NCBI GenBank assembly: GCA_007115705.1
Contig: QXEO01000823.1
Location: forward strand, 54,050-118,049
From: Dactylis glomerata
Taxonomy: Eukaryota > Streptophyta > Magnoliopsida > Poales > Poaceae
Reading direction: 5' to 3'
DNA length: 64,000 nt
Position numbers and translations under genes: made by a program. The notes below the pieces were generated by a model, which made no database searches, was not told the DNA's origin, and saw only the letters and a list, made by a program, of their open reading frames with translations. Positions 18,497 to 28,802 of this stretch are shown here, one piece after another; the first letter of the stretch is position 1, and each line of letters starts with the position of its first letter.

Positions 18497-19203
18497 ACAT
18501 GTTCCCCGCTTCCGTCGATGATGTTGAGAGGGCTCTGCAGTTGGATTGAGAGAACCGGGGTGTTCCGGTTGACTCGGCCAACTGGGACATGTCGGAGCAG
18601 CTGCTGGCTCTGCAATCCCGGAAGAACGCCATGACCCTCTACACAGAAGAACTCTTTTATGGCGCCCAGGAGGCATTCTCTGCCCTCTGGCCGGGACAAA
18701 GGACGCCCACTGATCCTGTTGATCTCGGTAATGACCTGCAGCTTGCCAAGGTTCGCCTCCGGGAATGGCGAGATTCCGGCGCGAGGGTTGGAGCTGACGA
18801 AGCTCTCAGCTACTTCTTGTCCTGGTATGAAAAAGCTGACTTGGAGACTTTGCGCACTGTGCGCGAAGGATCCATCTGGACCACGGATCCGGAACACATC
18901 CGGCGTCGGCGGGAGTTGGCCCACAGCTATGTGGACTATGCCGACACCGACGCCTTCGTCCGGGACATCCGCGAGCCGGAGAAGAAGGACGACGCCGGGG
19001 CATCTGCCGCTGCTGAGGGCTCCGACTCCAGCCAAGATGAAGAGGAAGCCGAAGAGGCCGACACTGATGCTCCGGAACAGGCATCTGTCCCGGGCGGAGG
19101 TGATGGCTCCATTCCATCTGCTGGGTCCGGCACTCCTGAGGCCGACACTTCCACTGCTACTGCTCCACCAGCCGGCGGCTCTGCTTCTGCCCCTGCTTCT
19201 TAA
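18497..19203 (+). pseudogene. E1 antisense gene, last exon (in-frame TGA at 18547)
   Basis: Acceptor TTTTCTCAG at 18496; it joins exon 6 in frame (N-MFPASVDDVERALQLD) and then meets TGA at 18547-18549. After it the frame is open to TAA at 19201-19203 with MSEQLLALQSRKNAMTLYTE and an acidic, Ala/Pro-rich tail (SDSSQDEEEAEEADTDAPEQ). The stop is probably a recent point mutation. Together with the exon 5 frameshift, this copy would make only the N-terminal two thirds of the protein. Confidence 0.6.
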
Positions 19204-19853
19204 CTTTGCCGCACAAAAAACTTTAAGTTTCATGAGATCCCCGGAATGCCGGGTGCAATTGTAAGATATACGTTTAAATTCCTTTGGTTTGCTACCTGAA
19301 CAAGTTTTATCTCGGTTTGCTTGTTATCAATGCCGGATCATCTTTGGCTAAGTCACCGAGTTTGTTTTCCTGTTTCCTCAATTTCACAACCTTGGCTACT
19401 TGTCTACCTTATTTGGCTTTCGACGTATGAGTCTCAAGGTTGCTTCATTAAACATACAGTACTTAAACTTTGAAACTTAGACTTCAAATCATCCGACATT
19501 TCAAGTTTTATTCTTTAGCAATAACATAATGCCGGTTCACTTGCTTTACATTTCCTTAGCCGTTTTCCATGTGTCGACAATCTCCGGCATCTACTCTTGC
19601 TAGCCATGAAGCCGGGTTTCGGACAGCAGCTGAGTCGAAGAGCGGCCTTTGGTGCCGACACATTACTAGGCCGACATAGGAAACACTCAAATCAAGCCAG
19701 CCGGCATATAAATAAAATGAAAGATAGGCAACTATATATCTCGGAGGCAGTGCCCGATCTCTTCGGGATGCCGACACTTCATTCATTAGTCTTGGGCCGG
19801 CATAAAGCGCCGGCACACAAAGCAAAAATATGGAAATACATACATTGTGCTGC
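19204..19853. other. E1 region between the convergent antisense gene and pol
   Basis: No coding sequence is recognised. The AT-rich DNA probably contains the 3' ends of both the plus-strand gene and the minus-strand gag-pol unit. Several GCCGACA/GCCGGCA motifs are present (19530-19810). Confidence 0.5.
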
Positions 19854-22800
19854 TTAGGAGTAAAAGGGGCGGAGTAGAGCTATGTTCCATGGTCTCTTGG
19901 TTTCTTCACCGGACCTGTCCGCCTTGTCCTTCTTGGGGCCCTGCGCATCTATAAGATAATAGGCATCATTGTGCAGAGCTCTGCTCACAATGAATGGCCC
20001 CTCCCATGGAGGAGTTAACTTATGTCGGCCTTCTGTTCCTTGCCTTAGCCGGAGTACAAGATCTCCCTCTTGGAATCTCCTTGGATTTACCTTCTGCGCA
20101 TGATAGCGTCTGAGGTTCTGCTGATATACTGCTGTTCTTGACAGTGTTATTTCTCTTGCTTCTTCCAGCAGATCCACATCATTTTCCCTGGCTTCTTTAG
20201 CCTCTTCCTCAGTATATAGCACTACTCTTGGTGCATCATGTATTACATCTGTTGGAAGCACAGCTTCTGCTCCATACACCAGGAAAAATGGTGTGTAGCC
20301 TGTTGACCTATTCGGAGTTGTCCTTAAACTCCAAAGCACTGCTGGCAATTCATCTAGCCAACATCCCGGCGTTTTCTCTAGTGGCTCTATCAGCCGGGGT
20401 TTTATGCCGGATAATACCAGTCCATTTGACCTCTCTACTTGGCCATTGGCACAAGGGTGAGCGACCGACGCAATGTCCAGCCGGATTCCCACTTCCTCAC
20501 AAAATCTGGCAAATGGCCCTTGGGCAAAGTTCGACCCATTGTCAGTGATGATGCCATGAGGGACACCATACCTCAAGATTATATCTTTTAAGAATTTCAC
20601 TACTGTGTGACCATCACACTTGCTTATGGGCTTCACTTCAATCCATTTGGTGAACTTGTCCACCATGACCAGGATATGGGTCATTTTTCCTCTGGCCGGC
20701 TTAAAATGCCCCGACCATATCCAGGCCCCAAACAGTGAAGGGCCAGGTTATCGGGATAGTCTTCAAGGCAGACGCCGGCTGATGAATCTAGTGGGCATAT
20801 CTCTGACACCCATTGCACTTCCGGACCAAATCTTCTGCTTCTTGTAGTGCCGTCGGCCAATAAAACCCATGCCGAAATACCTTTGCCACCAATGCTCTGG
20901 ACGAAGCGTGGTGACCACACTCCCCCTGATGAATTTCCCGGAGCATCTCCAGACCTTCCGCAGATTCAACACATCTCTGCAATACTCCAGTGACACTTCT
21001 TTTATATATTTCCTTGTTTATGATGGTATATCCTTTGGATCTCCTTGCAACCCGGCGTGCCTCGGTTTCATCCACCGGCACCTGACCATCTACCAAGAAA
21101 TCCATGATAGGACGTGCCCATGAGGGCACATCCCTGACAGGGAATACTGTCTCATCTATCTCCATCATTTCGACCGACACATAATCGATTTCCATGGGCT
21201 GCGAAGTCCCCGGGACTGTGGGATCAGTCCCCGGGTATGCTGGAGCAGTCCCCGGGTATACCGGCACAACCTCTTGGTACATTTTACCCTTGCCCCTGGT
21301 TCTGCTCCGGAATACTGCACTCACAGCATATGCTGGTGCAGTCCCCGGGACTATGGAAACAGTCCCCGGGTTATCTGACCTGGCTCCGGCATCTATCTCC
21401 ATCGGAACTGCATCCTCCGGACTCGGTGGGACATAAATGGAAGATGACTCCGGTGAAGGCTTGATCGACGGCTTCCTCAGATGCTCCAATGAAATGCCGG
21501 GCGGGATTGAATCTCTGGAAGATCCCAGCTTGGACAACGTATCGGCTGCTTCGTTCTGAGCCCGGGGAACATGCCGGAACTCACAACCTTCGAAGTAACC
21601 GCTCAACTGCTGCACCAGGAAATGGTACGATCCCATGTTTGCATCATGGGCATCCCATATGCCGGAACATTGCTGAATCACTAAGTCAGAATCACCAAAA
21701 CACATAATCCGGCGAATTCCTATGTCCTTAGACACCTTCAGGCCATGCACAAGTGCCTCATATTCCGCCACATTATTTGATGCTGCAAAATGAATCTGCA
21801 GGACATATCTCAATTGGTCATTCTTTGGTGAACTGAGAACTATGCCGGCACCCAGGCCATGTATTGTCTTGGACCCATCGAAATGCATTCTCCAATAATT
21901 TGCATCTGGCAATGGTGGCTCATATTGTATCTCGGCCCAGTCAATAAAGAAATCAGCCAACACCTGGGACTTGATTGTACCTCTCTTGTCATACTGAGGA
22001 GTATATGGCGACAACTCTATTGCCCACTTGGCTATCTTGCCACTGGCATCTTTGTTGCCTATGATCTTCGAGATAGGGGCCTCGGCTACTACCCGGATTG
22101 GATGCTCTTGGAAGTAATGCTTGAGCTTCTTGGCCGCCATATAGACACCATAAGTCATCTTCTGATAGTGTGGGTAGTTTTGCTTTGAGGTGGAGAGGAC
22201 TTCACTTAGATAATATACCGGCCGCTGCACGGTTTTGCCTCCTTCCTCTCGCTCTACTACCACCACTGCACTGACGACTCTATTGGTTGCCGCTATATAG
22301 AGCAACATCGGCTCCCGGGGCATTGGAGATGCTAATACCGGCGCTGTTGACAACATCTGTTTCAATTCCTTGAAAGCTGCATCTGCTTGCGTTGTCCAGA
22401 CAAATGTGTTGGACTTCTTCATCAACTGATATAACGGCAAAGGTTTTTCTCCCAGCCGGCTTATAAAACGGCTCAGGGATGCTAGGCACCCAGTGAACTT
22501 CTGTACTTCCTTCAAATCTGTCGGCGGCTTCATCCTTTCTATGGCACGAATCTTGCCGGGATTCACCTCAATACCCCGGCTGGAAACAAGGAAGCCGAGC
22601 CACTTGCCCGCCGACACACCGAAGGTACATTTAGCCGGATTTAACTTCATCCGGAACCTCCTCAGGTTTGCAAAGGTTTCCCGGAGATCATCTATGAGAG
22701 TCTTACTCTCCTTGGTCTTTATGACGACATCATCGACATATACCTGCACATTTTTATCTATTTGATCATGCAAACACTTCTGCATACATCTCTGGTAAGT

Positions 22801-23340
22801 TGTGCCGGCATTTCTTAACCCGAAAGGCATGGTGAGATAGCAATAAGCCCTGTACGGGGTAATAAAGGATTTCTTTATTTGATCCGGCTCATACAAAGGG
22901 ATCTGGTGGAAACCAGAATAGGCATCTACAAATGATAACAGTTCACATCCAGCTGTGGAATCGATCACTTGATCGATCCGAGGGAGCGGGAATGGATCTT
23001 TAGGGCATGCCTTGTTCAAGTTGGTGTAATCAACACACATCCGCCATACTTTCACTATGGCGGGCTCATCTTTCTTCTTTTCAACCAAAACCGGATTAGA
23101 CACCCAATCCGGATGAAGCACTTCTTTGATAAAGCCAGAGGCTAGGAGCCTGGCCACTTCCTCCCATATTGCCTTCCTCCTATCATCCGCATTCCGCCGG
23201 AGCGGCTGTTTTACCGGCTTAGCATCCGGTCTTACATGCAGTGCGTGCTCAGCCAGCTCCCTCGGCACACCTTGCAGGTCTGAAGTAGACCATGCAAAGA
23301 TATCCCGATTCTCACGGAGGAAGCTGGTGAGCTCGCTTTC
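19854..23340 (-). pseudogene. pol: E1 pol: RT, RNase H, archaeal-type RNase H, integrase (two breaks)
   Basis: The frame opens right after the UAG at 23341-23343. RT shows CELLSFVDAYSGFHQIPL and VYVDDVVIK; the second RNase H shows MHFDGSK, NNVAEYEAL, GDSDLVI and EAADTLSKLGSS. A linker with repeated PGTAPAY / PGT units (sense of 21190-21370) follows, then the integrase finger ending CNGCQRYAH. There the frame stops at TAG 20788-20790, a likely Gln codon change, and about 75 bp further on a 1-bp insertion near 20710 shifts the frame. The rest (19854-20684) carries TDNGSNF, NGQVERSNG with the catalytic Glu intact, and a C-terminal tail ending PWNIALLRPFYS. RT to aRNase H looks intact; integrase is broken. 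Confidence 0.85.
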
Positions 23341-23348
23341 CTATTTAG
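23304..23348 (-). promoter_or_regulatory. In-frame UAG with downstream hairpin between protease and RT (E1)
   Basis: TAG (complement of 23341-23343) separates ...GMDPK from the RT frame, and both sides are in the same frame. The 45 bp are identical to 11691-11735 in A, including synonymous positions. The 5-bp hairpin (23311-23315 with 23327-23331) starts 9 nt after the stop. Readthrough is the inferred way to make pol. Confidence 0.55.
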
Positions 23349-26300
23349 GATCCATACCTGCCCCGATGAGGGCATGGCGCTCCGGGAAAACTTCATCCAG
23401 AGGCACCTTCTTGACTTCCTTGCCCACTTGAAAAGAAGCACTGCCACCGGGATTTGCCATGCCCGGCATAGATTTGCCGGCCACGACCGTCTCAGCAATT
23501 TCCACTGCTCGCTTGAGCCTCTTCCTTTCCTCTGCAATGATCAGAGTCTCGGCCAGGTTAGACCCGGCTGTTGCACATGCCATTGAACGCTTGTAATCAC
23601 CAGTGATGGTGATCACTCCCTTGGGCCCCGGCATTTTCATCTTCAGGTACGCAACATGCGTAGAAGCCATGAACTTTGCCAGTGCCGGCCTACCCAGCAA
23701 AGCATGGTAGGGGCTTTCCAGATCAACCACTTCAAACATGAGGTTCTCCACCCTGCAGTTATCCCGGTTGCCAAACATGACATCCATCCGGATCTTGCCC
23801 ATCGGCGCACACGAAAGTCCCGGCACAATGCCGTGGAATATGGTCTTGCTTGGCTCCAACATATTCTCCTTGATTCCCAGCTTCTGCATCGTATCTCGGT
23901 ACATGATATTGATGCTGCTTCCATTGTCAATGAGGACCTTGCTGAATCTCACGTTATTAGCCGGCCCGACGAATGTCGGATCCATCACTAGAGCATACCC
24001 GCCGGGGTTCGGCATGATCCTGGGATGATCTGCCCTGTCCCAGCCAATGGCCTGGTCAGACCAGTACATTAGCTTCGGAACAGCCGACATAACGGCATTC
24101 ACCTCCAAACACCGCCGGTATAAGCTCTGCTTGTCTGTTCTTTCGGTCTCAAAGACCATGTAGCTCTGATCATGTTCCTTGTACTCATTCCGACCTGCTG
24201 CCGGGCCTCCGGCATAGTGTTCCGGGTTATAGCTCTGATCTACTTGATTTACGCCGGCGTTTCCGGCATTGCCCTGATTCCCGGGATTAACCGGCCTGGG
24301 CGGGACTGCAATTGTGTTGGCACCTGTCAACGGCGATGGGGCTGCCGGGACAGGTGGTCTAGCCGGTCCCCAGGGACCTGCATGACCTGCTAATATGTCG
24401 TCCAGCCATGAACAGTTTCTGGTCAAATGATTCGCCGGCTTACCCGGCTGGAACGTGTGGAACATACAAGGTTTGTCCATGGCCAAACCCACTGTATACT
24501 TCGGCCACTGCTTCTTCTGACCGGCGGCTCTGCCGGCATTCTTGTTGACCCAGACATTCTTTTTCTGGAAGGGCTGCGGTTGCTGCTGCGGTTGTTGTTG
24601 TTGAGGCTGCTGACAGCCCTCGTATCTCGGACGCTGGCTACTGCCGGCGCCCTCTTGCTCTTGCTCTTCTTCCACGGCCTCTACTTGTGCCGCTCCGTAC
24701 CGATAATCCGGCCTTTCATCTCTCCTCTTGTTCCGGTTATCAGTGCGATAGAACTGCCCCGGTCTCCCGGTATTGCTATTGTTCCGCTGGGTCTGCCCCT
24801 GTCCTTGTGAATCAAGGGTGGGCTGCATGGGGTCTCCCAGAGCATAACTATCAGCAATCTTGATTGTCTCGGCCAGCGTGGCCGGCATGTCCCTCTGCAG
24901 CTTTTGCCACAACATGGTGCCGTGCCGGCACCCATGAGCGAACCACATGATGGCCTGCTGCTCCACAACTCCTTCGCAGGAATTGCGCAAGGTGCACCAT
25001 CTGGTCAGATAGTCCCGGTCGGTCTCGTTCACTCCCTGCCGGCAGTTAGCCAGCTGCTGAGGACGATTCGGCCTCTTATATGTACTGGTGAAGTTTGACA
25101 CAAACTGCTCTTCAAAATCAACCCAACCGTTGATGCTTCCGGCTGGCAGATTGTTCAGCCATATCCTGGCTGGTCCTTCTAGCATTTGCGGCACATATCG
25201 TACTGCCCATCTGAGGTTTCCTCCGGCAATGTTCACTGCGGTGGAGTAATCCTCCAACCAATCTTCCGGCTTTGTACTACCGTTGTATGTCCTCGCGCCA
25301 CGCGCGAGCTGGAAATAGTAAGGTACCGGCTCACCCATGATCCGGGGTCCAAAGCACATAGGACCCGGAGCTCCTTGTCTCTCCACCAACTCCGATTGGT
25401 GAATCCTGTCCAGCTTGAAGCGCGCATCACTTGCTGCCAAGGACCGAGTTCCCAGCCGGGATGCAATTGGGCCCGCGATCACTTTTTCCTGCTGCTGCTC
25501 TGGCTGATACTGCTCACTATGCCGGCCTTGCTGATGCTGCTGCTGATATCCCGCCCTGACAAGGGCGGAATTCCCATCATCCTCTCGATGTCCCGGATGA
25601 CCTGCACCTTGCTGCTGCGCTGCACCTCCGGTGCCCTGCTGCTGATGCCGGGCTGCACTGTTACTCCGGCCACCACCGGCCGAAACTGCCCCTTGCCCGG
25701 CCGGCACATTCTGGCCAGCATTCTTGCGGTCGACATACTTGTCAGCTTGGCCGGCACTCTTCTGAGCTACTGCCTGCTTTCCGGCAATTGCCGGATCATA
25801 CACTTGGATCTGCTTGTCCCGACGGCCAGAGGTCACACTTCCGGCACACCGGGCACTTGGATGCGGGGACGAAGCTTCGCCCCTCGACCTTGCGCCGGCA
25901 CCTCCTACCGACGCAATGTACTGGGACGCCCTGGCACCTGGGTTTGCCTTCTTAAAGGCCTCCTGCTGCTTAGTAGCTTCAGACAAAAGATGGTTAAGCC
26001 GGGCTTGCTGCTCATGCAGTGCTTCACCGGACAAATTAGATAGGTCCTTAGCTACCTCTGCTGCTGCTCTAAGGTTCTTTACTAGTGAGCTATAAATTAC
26101 CTTAGGCACAGTACTAGTTGCAGTATGACTCTTAGCTCTAGCATCTTTACCTAGTTCAGTATTAAGATCTCTACCTCTAGTTCTAACCTCTTCTATCCGG
26201 CTAGGCCGGGTTACCACAGGAGTAAAACCATGAGCTGCCTCATACTCACGGAGTTGCCGGTTAAACCGTTCGCGCTCCTGGTGCATGGCCAGGGCCTCGT

Positions 26301-26859
26301 CGACGAGGGCCTGGCGAGATCCTTCCAGGACCTCCCTTGTCTGCTCCGGATCATCGTCGGATCGCACCGGCTCGAGAAGCCGATCGATGATGGGAAGAAG
26401 CACCTGACCCTTTGCCGGCACAGCAGAAGTGCCGGCCAGGTTCTCGACACGCTCCAACGGAGGACGTGCCGACCTCTTGGCCTTCGGCGGCTCCTGGGGA
26501 GTATCTCCTGCTGCTGCTGCTTTGCCGGCACCATCTGCCGGCGGCACTGATGTGCCGGCCATCATCACCTCGGCCGACTCTACTGAGCGAGTGCTACGCC
26601 CAGCGTGAGCCAGCCGATGCGACGGAGGATCCGCCGCCACCAGCACCTTTTCCCTACAAACTCTCTCAGTCCCCACGTACACCTCATCGGAACCGAAAGA
26701 CATGATCCGGCCATCCCTGGGGAACGGCCGGCCACCGAGACATCCGGCGTTATCGCTGACGAAGCTGAGCGAGCCTAGCCTCTGGACGACGCCAGAGACC
26801 ACGCGCACTCCCGAAGCTGCTATCACAGACCCCGTCCGAATAAACACTCCGCCCAGCAT
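23341..26859 (-). CDS. gag: E1 gag-protease polyprotein
   Basis: 1172 codons from the ATG at 26857-26859, the first one after the primer site; the frame is also open upstream into the LTR, where it would translate the primer site. An N-terminal region and a coiled coil (LRAAAEVAKDLSNLSGEALH) lead to a Gln-rich stretch. The retrotransposon gag core begins near residue 520 (RTYNGSTKPEDWLEDY, LEGPARIWLNNLP, FVSNFTSTYKRP). A non-canonical CHHC finger (CMFH...NHLTRNC) lies near 800 and the aspartic protease LIDNGSSINIMY near 976, with DNGS in place of DTG/DSG. It ends at the conserved UAG. No break is visible, so capsid and protease may still be made. The plus-strand frames inside (for example 25186-26043) are shadows. 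Confidence 0.85.
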   Translation of the reverse strand: MLGGVFIRTGSVIAASGVRVVSGVVQRLGSLSFVSDNAGCLGGRPFPRDGRIMSFGSDEVYVGTERVCREKVLVAADPPSHRLAHAGRSTRSVESAEVMMAGTSVPPADGAGKAAAAGDTPQEPPKAKRSARPPLERVENLAGTSAVPAKGQVLLPIIDRLLEPVRSDDDPEQTREVLEGSRQALVDEALAMHQERERFNRQLREYEAAHGFTPVVTRPSRIEEVRTRGRDLNTELGKDARAKSHTATSTVPKVIYSSLVKNLRAAAEVAKDLSNLSGEALHEQQARLNHLLSEATKQQEAFKKANPGARASQYIASVGGAGARSRGEASSPHPSARCAGSVTSGRRDKQIQVYDPAIAGKQAVAQKSAGQADKYVDRKNAGQNVPAGQGAVSAGGGRSNSAARHQQQGTGGAAQQQGAGHPGHREDDGNSALVRAGYQQQHQQGRHSEQYQPEQQQEKVIAGPIASRLGTRSLAASDARFKLDRIHQSELVERQGAPGPMCFGPRIMGEPVPYYFQLARGARTYNGSTKPEDWLEDYSTAVNIAGGNLRWAVRYVPQMLEGPARIWLNNLPAGSINGWVDFEEQFVSNFTSTYKRPNRPQQLANCRQGVNETDRDYLTRWCTLRNSCEGVVEQQAIMWFAHGCRHGTMLWQKLQRDMPATLAETIKIADSYALGDPMQPTLDSQGQGQTQRNNSNTGRPGQFYRTDNRNKRRDERPDYRYGAAQVEAVEEEQEQEGAGSSQRPRYEGCQQPQQQQPQQQPQPFQKKNVWVNKNAGRAAGQKKQWPKYTVGLAMDKPCMFHTFQPGKPANHLTRNCSWLDDILAGHAGPWGPARPPVPAAPSPLTGANTIAVPPRPVNPGNQGNAGNAGVNQVDQSYNPEHYAGGPAAGRNEYKEHDQSYMVFETERTDKQSLYRRCLEVNAVMSAVPKLMYWSDQAIGWDRADHPRIMPNPGGYALVMDPTFVGPANNVRFSKVLIDNGSSINIMYRDTMQKLGIKENMLEPSKTIFHGIVPGLSCAPMGKIRMDVMFGNRDNCRVENLMFEVVDLESPYHALLGRPALAKFMASTHVAYLKMKMPGPKGVITITGDYKRSMACATAGSNLAETLIIAEERKRLKRAVEIAETVVAGKSMPGMANPGGSASFQVGKEVKKVPLDEVFPERHALIGAGMDPK

Positions 26860-26866
26860 ATCGATA

Positions 26867-26885
26867 GGCCCCACGGTGGGCGCCA
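26867..26885 (-). promoter_or_regulatory. E1 primer-binding site
   Basis: On the minus strand TGGCGCCCACCGTGGGGCC starts two bases after the 5' LTR. The same site is used by A (28783-28800), and B has TGGCGCCCATCGTGGGG (38180). The cognate tRNA is not assigned here. Confidence 0.75.
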
Positions 26886-26887
26886 AA

Positions 26888-27812
26888 TGTCGTCGTGGTG
26901 AAACAACATATGCCATAGGATGGCTTAAATGGGGCCGAACTAGATGCTGGAGGATTCGGGAGAGGGGAACGAGCTGAAGAGCACGACAGAAAGGAACACG
27001 GATCTACCCAGGTTTGGGGCTCTCGTAAGGAGATAACACCCCTACTCCTGCTCTACTGGTTATATATTTGGATCGATGGAGTATACAACAATGGTGCTTC
27101 CAAGCTCTCTGCTAGAGGAGGAAGATGAGCTGCTAAGTGTAAGAACACAGAGTGACCAACCCTTTACCAGGGCTCCCTATGCCACCTTATATAGTGGTGG
27201 CCAGGGTTACAACGGTCATAAGAGACCACGAGACATCAACTACACTCCAAATAGGACTTGCTGACGAAGGTAGCGACCCTTGACTTTCTCCCTGATTGCT
27301 CTCGATGGGACTTCATATCCCTGTGCCTTGTACTTCCTGCACTGTGACCTTACCTCACTGAGGTAAGCTCGTACTTGTGCACAGTGATGGTAGGTAGGCC
27401 ACCACTGTGCACCCTGTCACCACGATCTCTCTCCATACTTGGCAGAACCTCTCCTTGATTGTAGGGATTGGACACCTTAGCTGACTTATGTATCCCGGAT
27501 ATGACCGTTGGCCATATCCCGGACCTATATGCCGGACCATCGACCTATGAAGGTCGGGTAATCCGGCACCCTGTTCCTGCACGAGATAACATACAAGTTA
27601 GGCCGGCATATCTATATATATGCCGGCACTCCACAATAAGTATCCCGGTTATACCGACATATCCGGACACCAGCCGGGATATACAAATATGCCGGCCTGG
27701 CCGATGCTCTTATATTTCGGCCAGGCCCTTCCTTGGTCAACCGGCATAAAGTCAACCATAGTCCTTGCATCTTTCTAGTCTCTTGACCTTACCGGGGGTC
27801 ATCCCCCCGATA
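26888..27812 (-). mobile_element. E1 5' LTR (925 bp)
   Basis: Same length as the 3' LTR. The sense TATA is the complement of 27187-27193. The AT-flanked GCCGGCATAT / ATATGCCGGC hairpin (27602-27627) is perfect here but has one mutation in the 3' LTR. Immediately outside is GGCTG, the target duplication. Confidence 0.9.
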
Positions 27813-27817
27813 GGCTG

Positions 27818-28800
27818 GTCAAGTGCAGCATTGAGGGTGTACTTGCCCTCCTTGCACGCCTGACCGCCGCCCGCAGCCCCCGGGCCTCCTTGGTCGGTAG
27901 ACGCTCGCTTTGAGCTAGCAGGTCCCTTGGGAAGCTTCTTCATGTGGTCAAGCCACAGATGGATGTGCAGGGCCGGCTGGCGAACTTGAGGCTCCAGGTC
28001 CGGCGTCGGCGCCGGGACTGGGCATGGCCCTCCAGCTCTGCCAGCCTGCTGGACGTGGCATCCTCGGGTGTTACTGCTCCGGGTGCGACCGCCCTGTCCG
28101 CGCCCTCTGAAGCCCGGGCTTGTCGATGGCAACCGCTGGACCTGGCTAGGGCCCGCGGTGTCGAGTCCATGGCCGCGCTGCTGGCCGCGGACAAGCTCGT
28201 CCGGTGCATCTCCATGCGCGTCATAGAACTCGCGGAGCGTGATGCTCATGTGGCGCCAAGCAGCCTCCTCCCCAGCCGCCCTGCTGAGGAGAACGAGGCG
28301 CGTCCGCTCCAGGGCCTCCGCGACCCGGGTAGGGTCGACGACGCGGTAGAGCGGTGCACGCAGGTCCACGACGGCGACGTCCGAGGTGTCCTGCTCTGGG
28401 AGTTGAGCGTTCTGCTCCTGCAGAGGAAGGCGTTCGAGCGGCGGGCGTGCGGAGCGCGGTGGGTCGCCGCCCTCCTCATCTCCCAGGGCCATCACTTCGA
28501 CCATGGCGCCAAAGTCACAGCTTTCGCCGCAACTCGAGCCTCCGTCACTGAGTGGATCGAGGACGTCGGTTACCTCCTCCGGGAAGGGCTTGGCGACGTA
28601 GAAGCAGTGGCTGCCGATGTCGAGGAAGGAGCCGCTACCGCCGAAACCATCCCCAAAGCAGACCAAGTTGTCGCTGACGCAGTCGAGGGTGCCAAACCTC
28701 CAGACGAGGCCGGAGGCGACCCTCTCATCGGAGATCGATGGGGATCCCGTCCGGAACTTGACTCCGGTCGTCGCCGCGCGTTGCCCCACGGTGGGCGCCA
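27818..28800 (-). pseudogene. gag: Element A gag, 5' part (gag core missing)
   Basis: After the primer site (28783-28800) the minus frame is open, with RFGTLDCVSDNLVCFGDGF, the segment LREFYDAHGDAPDELVRG and a low-complexity stretch. It then passes directly into GKYTLNAALDQP, which in E1 (KYTVGLAMDKP) lies after the gag core. The ~350-residue core present in E1 (RTYNGSTKPEDW...) is absent here and in B, so the deletion is shared. Near the end the frame used differs from that of B (compare 38870-39040), so A also carries a frameshift. E1 interrupts at 27812. The 400-residue plus-strand frame at 27944-29146 is its shadow. Confidence 0.7.
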
Positions 28801-28802
28801 AC

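Larger units (their letters stand above)
12738..27812 (-). mobile_element. Element E1: 15.1-kb Tat-lineage Gypsy with spliced antisense gene
   Basis: LTRs of 925 bp each (12738-13662, 26888-27812) are flanked by a perfect GGCTG duplication (12733-12737, 27813-27817). In minus orientation it carries a primer site, gag-protease, UAG, and RT-RNase H-aRNase H-integrase down to 19854. The remaining 6 kb before the 3' LTR hold a multi-exon gene on the plus strand. About 11 differences between the LTRs (1.2%) give an age near half a million years, younger than A, which it interrupts. The last base pair of the 5' LTR end has changed (GACA to GATA at 27812). Confidence 0.9.

Noticed and set aside
25186..26043. 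285-codon plus-strand frame in E1
   Set aside because: Antisense shadow of the Gln-rich part of gag, translating into Leu runs.
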